Below, in pieces: positions 49,905-62,444 of a DNA stretch of 64,000 bases. The notes beneath the pieces were generated by a model that did no database searches, was not told the DNA's origin, and was given only the letters and a program-made list of their open reading frames with translations. The position numbers were made by a program, and so were the translations under genes. The stretch's first letter is position 1. Every line of letters begins with the position of its first letter. Source of the DNA: Sipunculus nudus (Eukaryota; Annelida; Sipuncula; Golfingiida; Sipunculidae); assembly GCA_026874595.1 (NCBI GenBank), contig CM049309.1, positions 4,254,076 through 4,318,075 of the forward strand, given 5' to 3'.

Positions 49905-52900
49905 CGGTAATACACCAAGGCCCTGTTGATCTTATCACTCCGACAGCAGACATAGAGATCTGAAAAACATAACACTGATTGATCACGACATGTCACAAAT
50001 ATAGTTCGTAGCGGAAACTTTTAATCAATGCTTGCGCTCCAGTGCTCCAAATCCCTCGGCATGCCAGTTCTTGAGCCAAACATGTTATTTAATGTCTGAG
50101 CAGATATAAAGTGGAAGATGAAATTGCAAAATGTCAACAATGTCAGAAATAGTTCTGGTTATTTTTTAAATGACTATATATATTTATTGATGGATCACCA
50201 TGTGAAGCAAGCGTATGCTTTAAAGAGCAAAAATATTTTCCATCATTGCTTACATCTGCTTGCGTAAATGATGAAATTCTAATGTGTTTTACCTGATGTG
50301 GCAAGCAGAATGTAATGTAACATATACTTAAAATGTAAAACAAAAATCACCATTTTACTTGATATAAATATATTGAATGTCAAGATAAAGCGCTAATTCA
50401 CCTTATATGAGGGGAAAATGTGAATTAACTTAGCCAACGTTGTTTATGAAAGGCAAGCATCCCGTGATGTAATTGATGCGGAAATGATATAAATGTAAAA
50501 ATAACCCAGGCTCCTCTTGTAAATAAGGAGCACGTTTCAAGTGTTCACTTTAATACTTATACGCTGCGGCTTGCGGTAGTTATCGGTGCATCACGCTTCA
50601 GTAACACACCGGCTACGTATGATGAAAACTACTCCATGTAAAGCATCTCTTTCCAGCTTGGTGGCCCGGAAACTTAATCTATAACTGGCATTCAGTTCTG
50701 AAGTAATTGATCTGACAGATCGATGGAGTACTTCAATCCCGGTGCCACCAATCATGCCATGGCAATCTAGCGGTTACGGGACACGCAGGTCGTCAGGCTG
50801 TTTAGTCACACCAGACTAAACTCACACAGGCCAGGGGAATGCCAATACCAAATCAAAGGAGGGTTAACAAAAACACGACTGCCGTTTCGTTTATACATAG
50901 TAACCTTCTAAAGGTAATGTCACACCATGAGATTGACGTTACTTCTTAAGGTATAGTTAACTCCTCGCTCAATAGGAATCTTTTGAATCTTTTATGCAGG
51001 TGAACAGGTTGACAGGTTTTGTTGATTAAGAGGAATCATTAAAAAGTCCTCTACCTGAATAACTTCAAATCAGATAGCACTCAAGGAGCGCACACCTCCG
51101 CTTACGCAATAGTCATTATAAACTAAACCGGTCCGCAATTTTATTGATCCACCGAAAAATATATTAACTTCTTCTCAGGCACATTGCTTATTATTCCTTG
51201 AAGCTTTATTGAAATCCATCTAGACATTTTTGGACAAACAGACAAAATGAAATTTTGACTGGATCCCAATGAAAACTCACCTTTTAATTAAACGCCCTAA
51301 TATAATTACTTCTTACTTATTCATGGTGGCTCTTCCACAAAGTTTCATTGAAAACCATTGATAATATTTTAAGGACAAATAACGAAAAGTCAACAGAAAA
51401 TGAGGAAACCTGGCAGGACACCAGCATTTATGCAATAATTTATTTGCTCACCTTTCACAAGATTTCAACGATTTTCACTTAGAAAGTTTGTAGATTTTGT
51501 GTGAATATCAAATAGACAATCAGGGATGAAGACATAACTGCAGAAACATCAACGGCCTTTGTAACTATTACATGGAAGTTCTAATCATAAATCGTTGCAA
51601 ATATAGCCCTTTTCCTAACGCACTTGAATTAGCTGAAATATATTGGGTTTAAATAAATCCGGTGTTGAGACCGAAATTTAGGCTGCGTACAGTGTCCTGT
51701 TGTGACGCCAGATCCCATTTTGTTGCATGGAATGTAACTAAGCACCCGGCGACAGTAAAATGTTATTGATAACAAGCAAAGGACTGAACATTACATGTAC
51801 ATATCATGGTTATATCATGGTTTCCCAGGATCGTTTTATTTAAAATGACCAGGCTGTGAAAACAAAAAGTTTAATTGTCACAACCAATATAAAAATTTGG
51901 GAAAATATCGAACTTTAAGAGTTTAACATTTCAGAGGTGATGAAGCGATGAGATTTTACATACAGAATATCAAGAAACACTAAATTGGAAATAAAGGGGA
52001 GAGGTTGACTTGTTCAGGCTGAAACTTCTTCATACTACAAATTATGTGGCTACTTTTCATAGACCTTGATTCAACGACCCTCTGTGATCTATTTCATAAA
52101 CAATGAATAAGACAATTGAACCGATCAAATGACCAGTTTACTCGTGTTCTACGCGGATGTCTTGTGCGATATTGATCAAACGTTTAGCACTGCCGGAAAG
52201 ACATCCGAAATCTAATCAATCAAATAAATCTGTCCAATTTCTGGGATATGTGTAATTATCAGAAGGCATATGAACAAATTGTTGTTTGCATTTTAATCAT
52301 TCGATTTAATTGGTAGTTGGGTAATCGACCGGAACACTTGCAGGCTTGTTCATTATAAATGAAACAGACGCCAGAGTGGGTCACTGAATCAAGGTCTGAG
52401 AAAGGGTAGCCACAGACTTGGTGGTATGACGGGCTAATTAAGGCCCCAGGCCCTACTTTGCTCCCAAGTACACTAATCTGATGAGCGGGAAGGGTTTACT
52501 TCTTGAGTACTTGGACGATCAGGAATCTTAAATTAATGGGTAGACGGGTTTAACATGATGTCAGGATCAGGGGAGACCCCATCACCATCACAGAGGTCGT
52601 TAGGGGTCCAGAGACATCTATGTGACAAGTCAAGCCTACAGCTTAAACTGGATGACCCACCTTGGCTGGCCTGGAAAACACCCGGATATTCGGGGTTTAT
52701 TTCAAATAAAGCAGCCGTGCCTGAAAAGGCGGCGTTTACTTGACACTTCAAAGCTAATGATATAATGATACAGGTTACCGGAAAATAGACGCATTCAAGA
52801 GAATAAAATGATAAAATGAGATTAAGGAATACAGCAGCGAAACGGATTCATAATTATAGGGAGAAGGTTTCTAAAGCATTTATACTGAGGATTAGGTAAA

Positions 52901-53045
52901 ATCGATCTGAATATCAAAGGCGTACCGAATCATGATTAACGTCTTCTCCTGTCTTTCACATCAGTTTACATTTATTAAAAAAGTGGAGATCTTGAATACT
53001 CAGTACTCTGTTCAGGAATAATTATCATCTGGCACTAGTGACATT
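49905..53045. other. Low-copy DNA, no gene seen
   Basis: No coding frame is supported. 52300-52760 is GC-richer and repeat-free, with GGGCTAATTAAGGCCC near 52431. This might be regulatory. A tRNA-like A-box remnant near 50765 was not accepted. Confidence 0.45.
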
Positions 53046-53050
53046 ACTCT

Positions 53051-53405
53051 ACCCCCGCGAGAAAGTTTATCGTCGTTGCTTTATTGTCGTTGGTTGGTTG
53101 GTTACTTGGTTGGTTGGTTTGTCGGTTAGGAACTTTACTCAAAAAGTTATGAAACCGGTATGGAGGAAATTTCTGTGGTGGTAATTAACACTTAGGGAAC
53201 AAGCTATTGAAGTTTGGAGTTATCTGGGTCCTTATATTTTTATTATCAAATTATTAATACCATCATGAGAAAGAAGAAATGTTTATAAAGGGCCTTTCCC
53301 TCCACGCAAGCTGACCATTGATGCAACCATGGCATTGGTGAACCGTGCAACACGTTCATCTGATATAGCACAAACCTGGCGGAGGTGTACATGTGGTCTC
53401 GGACT
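53051..53405. mobile_element. Copy of the CCCCCGC-ended repeat family
   Basis: Starts ACCCCCGCGAGAAAG, has a short TTGG repeat (53090-53120), then CAAAAAGTTATGAAACC and CTTAGGGAACAAGC. It ends near CCTGGCGGAGGTGTACATG. The middle aligns with 26240-26320. The closing GGCGGAGGT is a common end of this kind of invertebrate repeat. No coding content. Confidence 0.55.
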
Positions 53406-53409
53406 TCCC

Positions 53410-54110
53410 TTCTATTTGGAAAATTGTAAAATTGGATATCTTCCCTCCTTTATAAATTGTTATAATGTAGAAGCAAAACCGTAATAAAAATTCAAGGTCC
53501 TAGACCCTTTATTGTCCTAAAGCTATTTGTTGGACGTCAAATAATAAACCATGTAAGGTTTAGAAAATGTAATACATGGAAATATTCATTGCATTTATTG
53601 CATCACGCTTGACAAATGGTGCCACACTGTATCTATCTGCATACCGTTTCCGGTGGAATGTCATCGTTGCCATGACAACTGTGCATTCATTTAACGTGAT
53701 GAACCGCGTTTTTCTCTATAACGCTTGAAAATGTATCGGTCATGGACAACTGATATAAGCGTAAAAATACATATCATTTCAGGTTATTTGGTGAAATCGT
53801 GAAGCATTCAGGTTCTATAAATCATTTTTTGTCCCTTCAAGAAATTTATTGGCGTTTAAATTTCGACCTTTTCTCAACGATAGTTAGACCTTAATTTTTC
53901 CACTTTCTCCTTTTTAATCGTTTGTGGTATTTTCCGTTCGTCTGTTCTCCGTGTGTTGGTCTTGTTTTTTTTGTGTTTTTTTTTATATAAAAAATATGAA
54001 AACATGCTTATCTGGAGAACTTTAAATAACATTTTGTGGATATTTTTTATTAACCTAGATGAATTATCACATTAAAGGGTTTATCCCGAAATTTCAGATG
54101 TGTACAACAT
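53410..54110. other. AT-rich DNA, no gene seen
   Basis: No supported feature. Confidence 0.5.
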
Positions 54111-54112
54111 AT

Positions 54113-54467
54113 AAATACAGTGGAACGTGTCTAGAAAACCTGTCCTATATAATCACTTGTCATAAATACAGTGGAACGTGTCTAGAAAACCTGTCCTATA
54201 TAATCACTTGTCATAAATACAGTGGAACGTGTCTAGAAAACCTGTCCTATATAATCACTTGTCATAAATACAGTGGAACGTGTATAGAAAACCTGTCCTA
54301 TATAATCACTTGTCATAAATACAGTGGAACGTGTCTAGAAAACCTGTCCTATATAATCACTTGTCATAAATACAGTGGAACGTGTCTAGAAAACCTGTCC
54401 TATATAATCACTTGTCATAAATACAGTGGAACGTGTCTAGAAAACCTGTCCTATATAATCACTTTTC
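54113..54467. repeat. 7 x 51-bp near-identical tandem array
   Basis: Units start at 54113, 54164, 54215, 54266, 54317, 54368 and 54419. They begin AAATACAGTGGAACGTGTCT and are identical apart from C to A in unit four. A 17-residue forward frame stays open because 51 is divisible by three, which is not evidence for coding. The start TACAGTGGAAC resembles the end of some DNA transposons (pogo/Kolobok-like), so the array may have grown from a transposon terminus. Confidence 0.95.
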
Positions 54468-54579
54468 TATCAAGACCCCCTTGAGCGAACCAAAAGCATT
54501 CACATGGTGTTACATGTATTTGTTTATTATGCGCAGGATTTTACACAGCTTAACATGTGCTTGACATTCTGATTCGTTT

Positions 54580-55284
54580 TAGGGGCAAGCCCTGTGCGTT
54601 GTTATGATAACTGCACTTGTTGAAATCTGGCTTGCTCGCAGAGTGTAAAGACAGCGTGTTCGGTGTTGTCTTAAAGTTTCGAGTTTATTCTTTGGAAAGT
54701 TCCGAAATGGAAGTTTCTGGACTTCGAGTGAAGAAGCTATAAATAGGGGCTGTGTTTAGAGCCAGAAGAAGAAAAATACCAGCGGGCACGAAAGGGTGCG
54801 ACTTTCTCGTCAGTCTTGGGACCTACTCCTAAATTGCATATGTACAGATATTCTATGGACTTTATACAGATTTTATACCGATTGTCTTCAGTTTGCCTTT
54901 AGGATTACCTGAACTTCACTTCTGAATTACAACAGATTGTCTCCGAGATTTAATTGGATTACTCTCCGGGAAGATTTACTCGACCTGTTCACGTTGATTA
55001 TTTGTTGGACTGTTACAGTTGTGGTGTCCGGAAATCAAAGCCTAGGATCCGGACTCTGGCGATGTACATTTTTATTATTGTTATGTCTTAAATACTGTGT
55101 AATTGTATGATTTAGTGTATTGTAATGTTAGTATTTTTCTAGGAATAAATTATAATTATTTGTTAACAAAATACCACTAGGCATTTCACGCTGTCTAATA
55201 ATGCAGAATCTGATTTTTTTTTATGTCTGTAACAAAAATTTATGCACGTCACGATTGCGTGATATGTTATTAGGTTCCGTAACA
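54580..55284 (+). mobile_element. LTR-like unit, copy 2
   Basis: Contains TATAAATAGGGGCTGTG (54738), a T- and G-rich transcribed part, GTGTAATTGTATGATTTAG (55098), AATAAA (55144) and TTGTTAACA. These are followed by TTCACGCTG, CAGAATCTGATTTTTT, a GTCACGATTGCGTGAT hairpin and TTAGGTTCCGTAACA (ending at 55284). All of these blocks recur in the same order, inverted, at 38557-39340. Similarity stops at the same base in both copies, which marks the end of the unit. The left boundary is uncertain because the upstream part is diverged. No gag/pol follows. Confidence 0.55.
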
Positions 55285-55289
55285 CTGGT

Positions 55290-55715
55290 CATAACTGACT
55301 TGTGAATTATTTGTGAATTTAGACAACGTTTGGCAAGTATTGTGGGTGGTCGAATTTCACAGGTGTCACTGTAATTTGAACATATCTCTATTCGTGAGTG
55401 CACAACCTTTCCAAACATGTCCCTGAGGGCTTTGGAAGCTGCAAATTTTGAATTAGAGTTCATATTTCGGATATTTATACGTTCTGTCTCCCAAAAGTTA
55501 AAACGGAACATCATTGGTGGTGATGTGTGACGGAATTTGCAATAAATATCCTGAGTGATGTCTAAACTTAAAAGGAACTATATAACTATAAAGGATCTAT
55601 GTCACCTGGTTGTACTTGGCTGCCAGTAGCCTTAACTGGGAGTCTGTCCCGAGTGTGGTTTGAGTGTGAATACGATCGTTTATGTCTTGAGTGATCCCAG
55701 GGGCAAGTCCAATGT
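55290..55715. other. Low-copy DNA, no gene seen
   Basis: A minus-strand 97-codon frame (55514-55221) overlaps the LTR-like unit and has no recognisable domain. Confidence 0.4.
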
Positions 55716-55717
55716 GA

Positions 55718-55803
55718 TCGGGGTGACTTGGGTGCACAGTGAACAAAGCGTTAGTGTTTGAGCAGAAGGTTCAAGTCAGTGGTTCGATTCCCCCTGGAAC
55801 GTC
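55718..55803 (+). mobile_element. tRNA-like SINE head
   Basis: A pol III B box GTGGTTCGATTCCCCC at about 55780-55795 is preceded by AGCGTTAGTGTTTGAGCAG. This is the arrangement of a tRNA-derived SINE head. The A box is weak. Not a functional tRNA. Confidence 0.45.
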
Positions 55804-55809
55804 AAAGAA

Positions 55810-58530
55810 AAATGGTGAATTAGCAATAGCGCCTGAAAGACTCGATCTAATGTCTGGACCGGAGGTCAAGACTTCTGGATCATTCCGAACGCGATGAATA
55901 TAATAATACCATACATTAATAACAACATGTTCTTTCGTACCGACCTGTGTTGCTCACTGGTGAAGACATACTATTAAGAAAGGCCGGTCTTCGTGAGAGT
56001 TCATCACAGATTGGTTAATCATTGAACTGGTAAATACTTCTACATACCTAAGATTCAGTTCTTAGGATTTCCGTTGTGTGGTGATGTACTGATGTTATAT
56101 AGGTACAACACTGTCATAGTATATATATATATATATATAAAATGAAAGATATAAATTTACGTCAGCTGGCTGTTATATGTATAGCACATAGTGAAAGCGT
56201 TGTTTTGTACTCTCATGTACAATACCGTTTATCTCTGATATTTTTTCTGCTTCTTCGTGGTATACTTCCCCCAATGAGAAAAAAATCTCTCACATATAGC
56301 TTACGATAAAAATTTTTTTTTTTTGTCCTGGGAGGAGTACACAATATATGAAACGACAGGCTAAACAGACACATGCTGTCCAAAAGGTCATCTGGTCTTT
56401 ACCAAACACGCATCACATGGGCAAGCGGCGCCTAGCAACACACGTGACAGGCTAACATCGTCTGCTGTAATCTTATTGGCTCCCTCTTGTGGTTCTCGAA
56501 ACGGTCAATTATGCAATGAGGATGTGACTTAGGGCTGGCATGTTGCCTTAAATGATCGATTTATCCCTCTTACCGTTTGTAACATTGACACCGTGTATGT
56601 GAAGAGAACATTACAGTTCAGTAGATACTGGAGATTTAAGAAAGGAAGGTATAACAGGTTTTAATGATAGTCGTTTTGGCGACATGATGTTCTGTAAGAA
56701 TAGATTTGATATGTATTATTAAATATTTGGTTAAAGTAGAATTACATGTTCAATAAAGGAAACATGACAGTTAAAGTGCTTTGCCATTAGCATGCCGGAT
56801 ATTATAAACCACAATCCCCCATTTATATATATATACATGTTTTAAACCAGTATTTTCACAACGTAGGTCACAACATATATTCATTAAAGTCCAATATATA
56901 ACATTATAATATATATGGAAAACCCAAGGTTGCTGGTACTGACAATGAACTGAATACTAGATGAACCGAATTCAAAGCTTGAACACCCCATCAGGTATTT
57001 AAATAACGTTGGTTTTTTCATATTGTATATGGACACAATATTTTCGCAGCCATGGTAATAAACAAGTCACAATCCGTCTGAAAAATTTACAGTGTTGAAT
57101 TTAACATATTCAACGACTGAAAAAAAAAGATTTAAAAAAGTGTAAATTTGTTTAAATCTATCAAGATCGCTTAAGGCTCTCACGCATGGGAGATCTAGAC
57201 ATCTTAGACTCGGGCTTGGACTGCGTTATTGCGTGCTTGTGTGTGTGCGTCTGTTTAAGATGCAATGTCCGCGATGACATGCAAAGTTGCAAATGCCAAC
57301 ATTCATATATTTTTAGTCTTATTTACAACATTCATTTTAACAATGTAACTGGTTATTACAACATTTATCGTGTCTTTGCACGCAGGCATTTCATGCCAAT
57401 ATTACAATAATAAAAATCTTAAAATCAGCTGGAAATTAGCTTTTTTTGCTTTTATTTTAAATTCTCAGTGTTAGCTTTGAAAATGGCAAGATAATAAATA
57501 TTAATGTTTCCTGTATAACTGTATTCGACTTCCTTGAGTGAAATCAAGTAATCATTCAATTGCTTATTTTTGGATACAAGGATACAAAACAAATGACAGG
57601 AGGCAAATGCTACCGCCCTGTCACGTAGTACCAAACGGAAATGGAACTCTGCGGATATATACTAAAATTAAGATTAAGATCAGCATTTAAAAATAGAGAC
57701 GGTTACCTCAAACAACGAAAAATAAAAAAAAGATCATTCATGCTTCATTTATATCATTTATATCATTTATGAAAATATGCTTTTACTAACTTAAGGGCAT
57801 GTGGTAAATACAAAACATATTTTGAGAGCGCCCGGGGCGCTTATTACGTAAGATACGATTATACGGTTTTTGTTTATCTGCATATTTTCACGTATAGAAC
57901 CTACAAGACTGAAAATAAAATCTACCTTTTACACAAAAGACGCAGAAGCATGGGTATTAAATATCCGATTATAAATAATGGAACGGGAGCTATCAGTAAT
58001 ACACGGACAAAGGCGACTCAAATACAACAAACAAAGCGTTAATTGTTAATTCATTGTGAACTGATATGACCATTAATGTAGCTATGTTATTAGAGCCATC
58101 CGTAATTATCTGCACATAATTCAATCAAGGCAGATCTGTAGGTCTATTTACAGTAGCACCGTCGTCTAAAACATAATGAATAAGGACTTATCTGACACTA
58201 GCAGTAGCATGGATTATGATTTATCTGACGTGTGCAGGTTAAGATTTCAACATAATTTTCACAGTTCTACGAGTTGTCATCTCGTCTTTCCTAGCAGTAT
58301 AAGGAACATTTTTTTGTAAATCAGATATTATGATATTTTTTTCTTCGCTGTCAGTTTTCCATTTCCGTAAACTTTACGGTCAGACAGGTCGCTTTTGCAG
58401 CCAGTCGAGAAAACAGCCTTTACTCCTTTAAGGCCGGGCGTATAATTACACACCTTGGGTCTGATCAAGCCACACACAGAAAAAAAATCTGTCGGTAACT
58501 AGCGGTATACCCAAATTTTCCACATGCGAC
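55810..58530. other. AT-rich DNA, no gene seen
   Basis: An (AT)n tract lies at 56121-56139. Short frames only. Confidence 0.5.
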
Positions 58531-58560
58531 CAGTGACATTCGCGTTTTGTGCGTACAAAA

Positions 58561-58682
58561 ATGGCAGCCCCAATGAACGGTTTCGAGAAACTAGGAGAAA
58601 TAAACCTGTCAGGGTTTGATAGGGGCTCAGGGATGCGACACGAAAGTAATCCTATAAGACAGCTTCCAGCGGAGAGGGTTTG
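58561..58682 (+). CDS. Candidate first coding exon, product unknown
   Basis: An ATG at 58561 sits in a good initiation context (ACAAAAATGG, A at -3, G at +4), with an in-frame TGA upstream at 58534. It opens a frame of about 41 codons beginning MAAPMNGFEKLGEINLSG and continuing RHESNPIRQLPAERVW. The composition is protein-like and not AT-driven, unlike nearby frames. A GTAAC donor-like site follows at 58683 and GTAAAAG at 58691. Without splicing, the frame stops at 58686. The exon end at 58682 assumes the first donor. I recognise no family, and no second exon can be assigned within the window. The peptide is predicted intracellular, with no signal peptide. It could be chance, but it is the best start-of-gene signal here. 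Confidence 0.33.
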
Positions 58683-58924
58683 GTAACAAGGTAAAAGTAT
58701 ACCGATTAAGTTAGGACGGAAATACGCCTTTTAAGACCACGCCCAATCGTCAAATTATTGTGGAGAAGGAGATGAAACAATATTGAATTAACGATGGAAA
58801 CCCCTCAAAAACACAATCAATACTACAAGTAAAGATCAATTGTGAACAGACCAGATATTTCTGAACAATACCTAGTACAATTATTGATGTTTCGACAAAA
58901 ATGAACAGATTTGCTGAACATATA

Positions 58925-58925
<1 letters not shown>

Positions 58926-58967
<42 letters not shown>
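58926..58967. repeat. (AT)n microsatellite
   Basis: About 42 bp of pure AT, directly abutting the 24-bp array. Confidence 0.95.
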
Positions 58968-58968
<1 letters not shown>

Positions 58969-58970
<2 letters not shown>

Positions 58971-59158
58971 TATCACAGTATATACTTTAAAACCTGTCAC
59001 AGTATATACTTTAAAACCTGTCACAGTATATACTTTTAAACCAACACAGTATATACTTTAAAACCTGTTACAGTATATAATTTAAAAACTATCACAGTAT
59101 ATACTTTAAAACCTGTCACAGTATATACTTTAAAACCTGTCACAGTATATACTTTAAG
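58969..59158. repeat. 24-bp tandem array, ~8 copies
   Basis: The unit CCTGTCACAGTATATACTTT plus AAAA, with copies lightly diverged (TTACAG, ACTATCACAG). The same unit in the same orientation forms the array at 63566-64000. Confidence 0.95.
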
Positions 59159-59159
59159 T

Positions 59160-60108
59160 CTCCTGTTTATGTTATATATGATATAACAGCATTTTATCAT
59201 GAAGAGAAGAGCAGAAGACCATCACTGACACAGCCATGTTGCTGAGCCATGAACTCTAGTCACCCATGACCTGACCTGTGACTTGACCTCTGGTGTACCA
59301 GACTAATTTATTGCTAATATGTCTATTAAAAAAATCTTATTTCACGAATAATACTTAAGAGTAAATGAAAATATATGGCTACAATAATCCCTTTATAAGT
59401 TTATTGCTAGATCTCTTAAGGTTTTGACAAATTTGCCTATGGAAGTTATGGAAACAATATTTCCTATAAATTATTTGGGACAATAATCAGAGGACAACTT
59501 TTCTCATATCAATAAGGTCAAGGACAGGGTCATGTGACAAAAGATAAACATGACAGCATGGCAGGCTAAAAAAACCAACCGGAGTTGAAATCTTAACAAT
59601 TTCCTCATAAGAGCACTTCTACATAATTTATTTTTGCCCCAGAACAGTTTATTAGCCATTATTGGTAAGAAATATGCATAATTGCCTCTATTTTCTCTGT
59701 TTATTTTGCAAATATCCCAATATACCCTTGCTACGCTTTTCCATAGGAGGATCCCCATAACTGAAATCTCATTTCAGTTATGAACCCACAACAAGTGCTT
59801 GGTGGGTTGTGTGGACCCGACTTTCTTGTTTGTTGTGGAAACAAGCCAGCGACAGCAGGTAACTTTTATGACAAATGTATGCATGCTTCCCTTAAGAGTC
59901 CTTTGACAGAGTTTTGGTAACTTGTATTAAGTTTCTAGCTGTATTTTCGATATGAAAGAAGTATCAGATTTTTGTATTAAAGTTGTGCGCCATTTCTGCG
60001 TCATGTATCGAAGTTAACTAGGTCAGATTATGCTAATGAGGCCGGAACTAGTTCAAAGAGAGGTCATAGGTCACATTGGTTTGTTTACAAGTTGAATGCG
60101 TTCTCTTT
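59160..60108. other. Low-copy DNA between array and inverted-repeat element
   Basis: No gene. CATGACCTGACCTGTGACTT at 59248-59270 has nuclear-receptor-like half sites. Confidence 0.5.
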
Positions 60109-60153
60109 AGATGAGCCAATAGGGTCTAAAACACTACTGGTCTGGTTGGCAGT

Positions 60154-60187
60154 GTGGTCTGGTTGGCAGTACTGCCAACCAGACCAC
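60154..60187. repeat. Perfect 34-bp palindrome in left arm
   Basis: GTGGTCTGGTTGGCAGT is followed immediately by its exact complement, with no loop. Confidence 0.9.
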
Positions 60188-62412
60188 TATATGTGATGTA
60201 TAAAGTCACCCTCTATGCATCAGTGCACAGCCAGCCACACCATACCATCTAATTAGATGAATAGCTGTATAAACAGGTTAATAGATAACCCACCAGGCCA
60301 TTATTTGAATATACGTGCAGTAGAGTAATTATTGGGTTGATGGTGTGTAAATACCTTAGACAATTATCAGTACTTAATCACATAACAGTAATCTTAAATG
60401 AGTTTATTATTTCATAAAACTATAACCTTTGCATATAAATATACAATATGTATAGCCAAACCATGTTAGTTAGCAAAATTTTAAATGTTGTAAGTTATTT
60501 GTAATTAGTACAATAGCCTTGTGCCACTGGGTATGGCTAATTAACTTTGAACTTGTCAGGATTTCACAGTAACCTTTAATGATTTTACTTTTGTAACGGT
60601 ATCCTTTGGAGAGAAGACTGTCTGATAGAGAGTCAATTGTGACACTAATTGATCACAGAACATGAAACGTTTCAGCCACTGTACATAAAAAAGAGCATGA
60701 TATTTATTATAAATCATTAATATTATTTCATATAAATCTTAATATAAATTAATTAACCACTTTAAATATCCAATATGTACAATGACCTGTACAAACCACA
60801 CTTTCTGCACTATACATATTATCAGAACTTTATTTACTATTATCCAGATATGATCAGTTATTCTCTTCAAAAGAGGACAAATAGTTCAAGCAATAACTTG
60901 ATAAATCGCTATTTAATATAATGCATCTGCAAATTAATGAAGCTGAAAGCTTCACAAGATCCAACTAATGGCAAAAATTTAAAATATTATTTAACACAAC
61001 AATACAGCGCATATATAGGAGGTAAACACTTATTTTTTGCAAGAATGACCTGAGTGATATGTGTTTACTTCAATAGAAGAAAAAGTGTTCCACCATTTCT
61101 ACCTGACCGAAATTACACGAGAGACATACTCGGTTAAAAAATAATAATAGGCCTTACCAGCTTGACAAATATTTCATTATTATTTCAGGAAATATAAAAA
61201 TAAATCATAACTATAAATCTTATTTGTGTAAAATCACAAATTCAGTGTAACATTTAAAATTTCATTTTTTTTCTATTATACATTTTAAATAATGTTTTCC
61301 AACATATATATTACTTTTGACATATATAAAATTACTTTTTGAAATATATTTTATTAGTGTTGTTAATAAGAATTAAGCAAACGGAATTTCTTATACTTGT
61401 GATATACTCAAACAGATAAATATCCAGTAACCAGTAAGAGTAAACTGGGTATTATGAACTTACCCGGAGTCTTATATCAATAAGAAAGGCATTCAAGGAA
61501 CACGTCAGTCGTGTACTAAATATTGATTTCAGTAATTTAACATGTAAGGATAAATTAGTGTTTTCTTTGTCAAACGGCGATGTTGTCAACTTAACTGCAA
61601 GATTTGCATCTGAAGCATGTTGTAACCGACTATGAAGTATCATGATGTATATTCATTGTATGTTAATATCATTCACAATCGGACCTTAATATTTAAGTTG
61701 TGTTATTTAATTGATATAACATGATGTATATTTATTTCATGTTAATCTCATTCACAACTGGACCTTAATATTTAATTTGTTTTGTTTTCAAAGTATAGTG
61801 CTTCGTAAGCCTTAGAGGCTGGATATGTTTCCATGTATGTTTAAATTGGAAATATATGTACATGTACTTTATTAATAAACTACCACTTCTATTTTAATTG
61901 GTTTTGTAGGTGTATGCCCATGTACTGTCACAACACACTCCCACTCTGGCAACCAACTCACCAAAGGTTACTAATTGGTTACTGAAACATCAAAAATACA
62001 CGAGATCAAATGAGATCAATGGAAATCAACCACACACATACAAGATTAATGTGTGTGTAAATTTAATTGGCTATGGAATATACACATCATCACTGCAGTT
62101 ATTTTTCTACTTCCTAAATTGTCATTATTTTGCTAGTTAGTTAATAATTTCTTAGCATGTTACTTTTTTTTTACTTTTTATTCAATTTTAATTTGGTAAA
62201 TTTTTTCCACTTTGGATCAGTGGTAGAAACACTAATTTCAGATGAATAAAAGCTAACAGCTTGTTATATTTTATTAACTGCAGCACTACTAACTGATATT
62301 GTACTGTTACTAAGATTAAACACGTCCCCATTTGTCTATAAAGCCAGGTGGCTGGCTGTGCACTGATGCATAGAGGTTCACCAGTGTACTAATAGCTATA
62401 CATCACATGTAC

Positions 62413-62444
62413 TGGTCTGGTTGGCAGTACTGCCAACCAGACCA
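62413..62444. repeat. Perfect 32-bp palindrome in right arm
   Basis: TGGTCTGGTTGGCAGT is followed immediately by its exact complement. It is the counterpart of 60154-60187. Confidence 0.9.

Noticed and set aside
50760-50800. tRNA-like GCAATCTAGCGGTTACGGG
   Set aside because: Only a weak A-box resemblance, with no B box or T-arm.
61909-61967. Possible internal exon after TTTTGTAG
   Set aside because: The acceptor looks good but the following donor is poor. It lies inside the inverted-repeat element and does not join in frame to the 58561 candidate.
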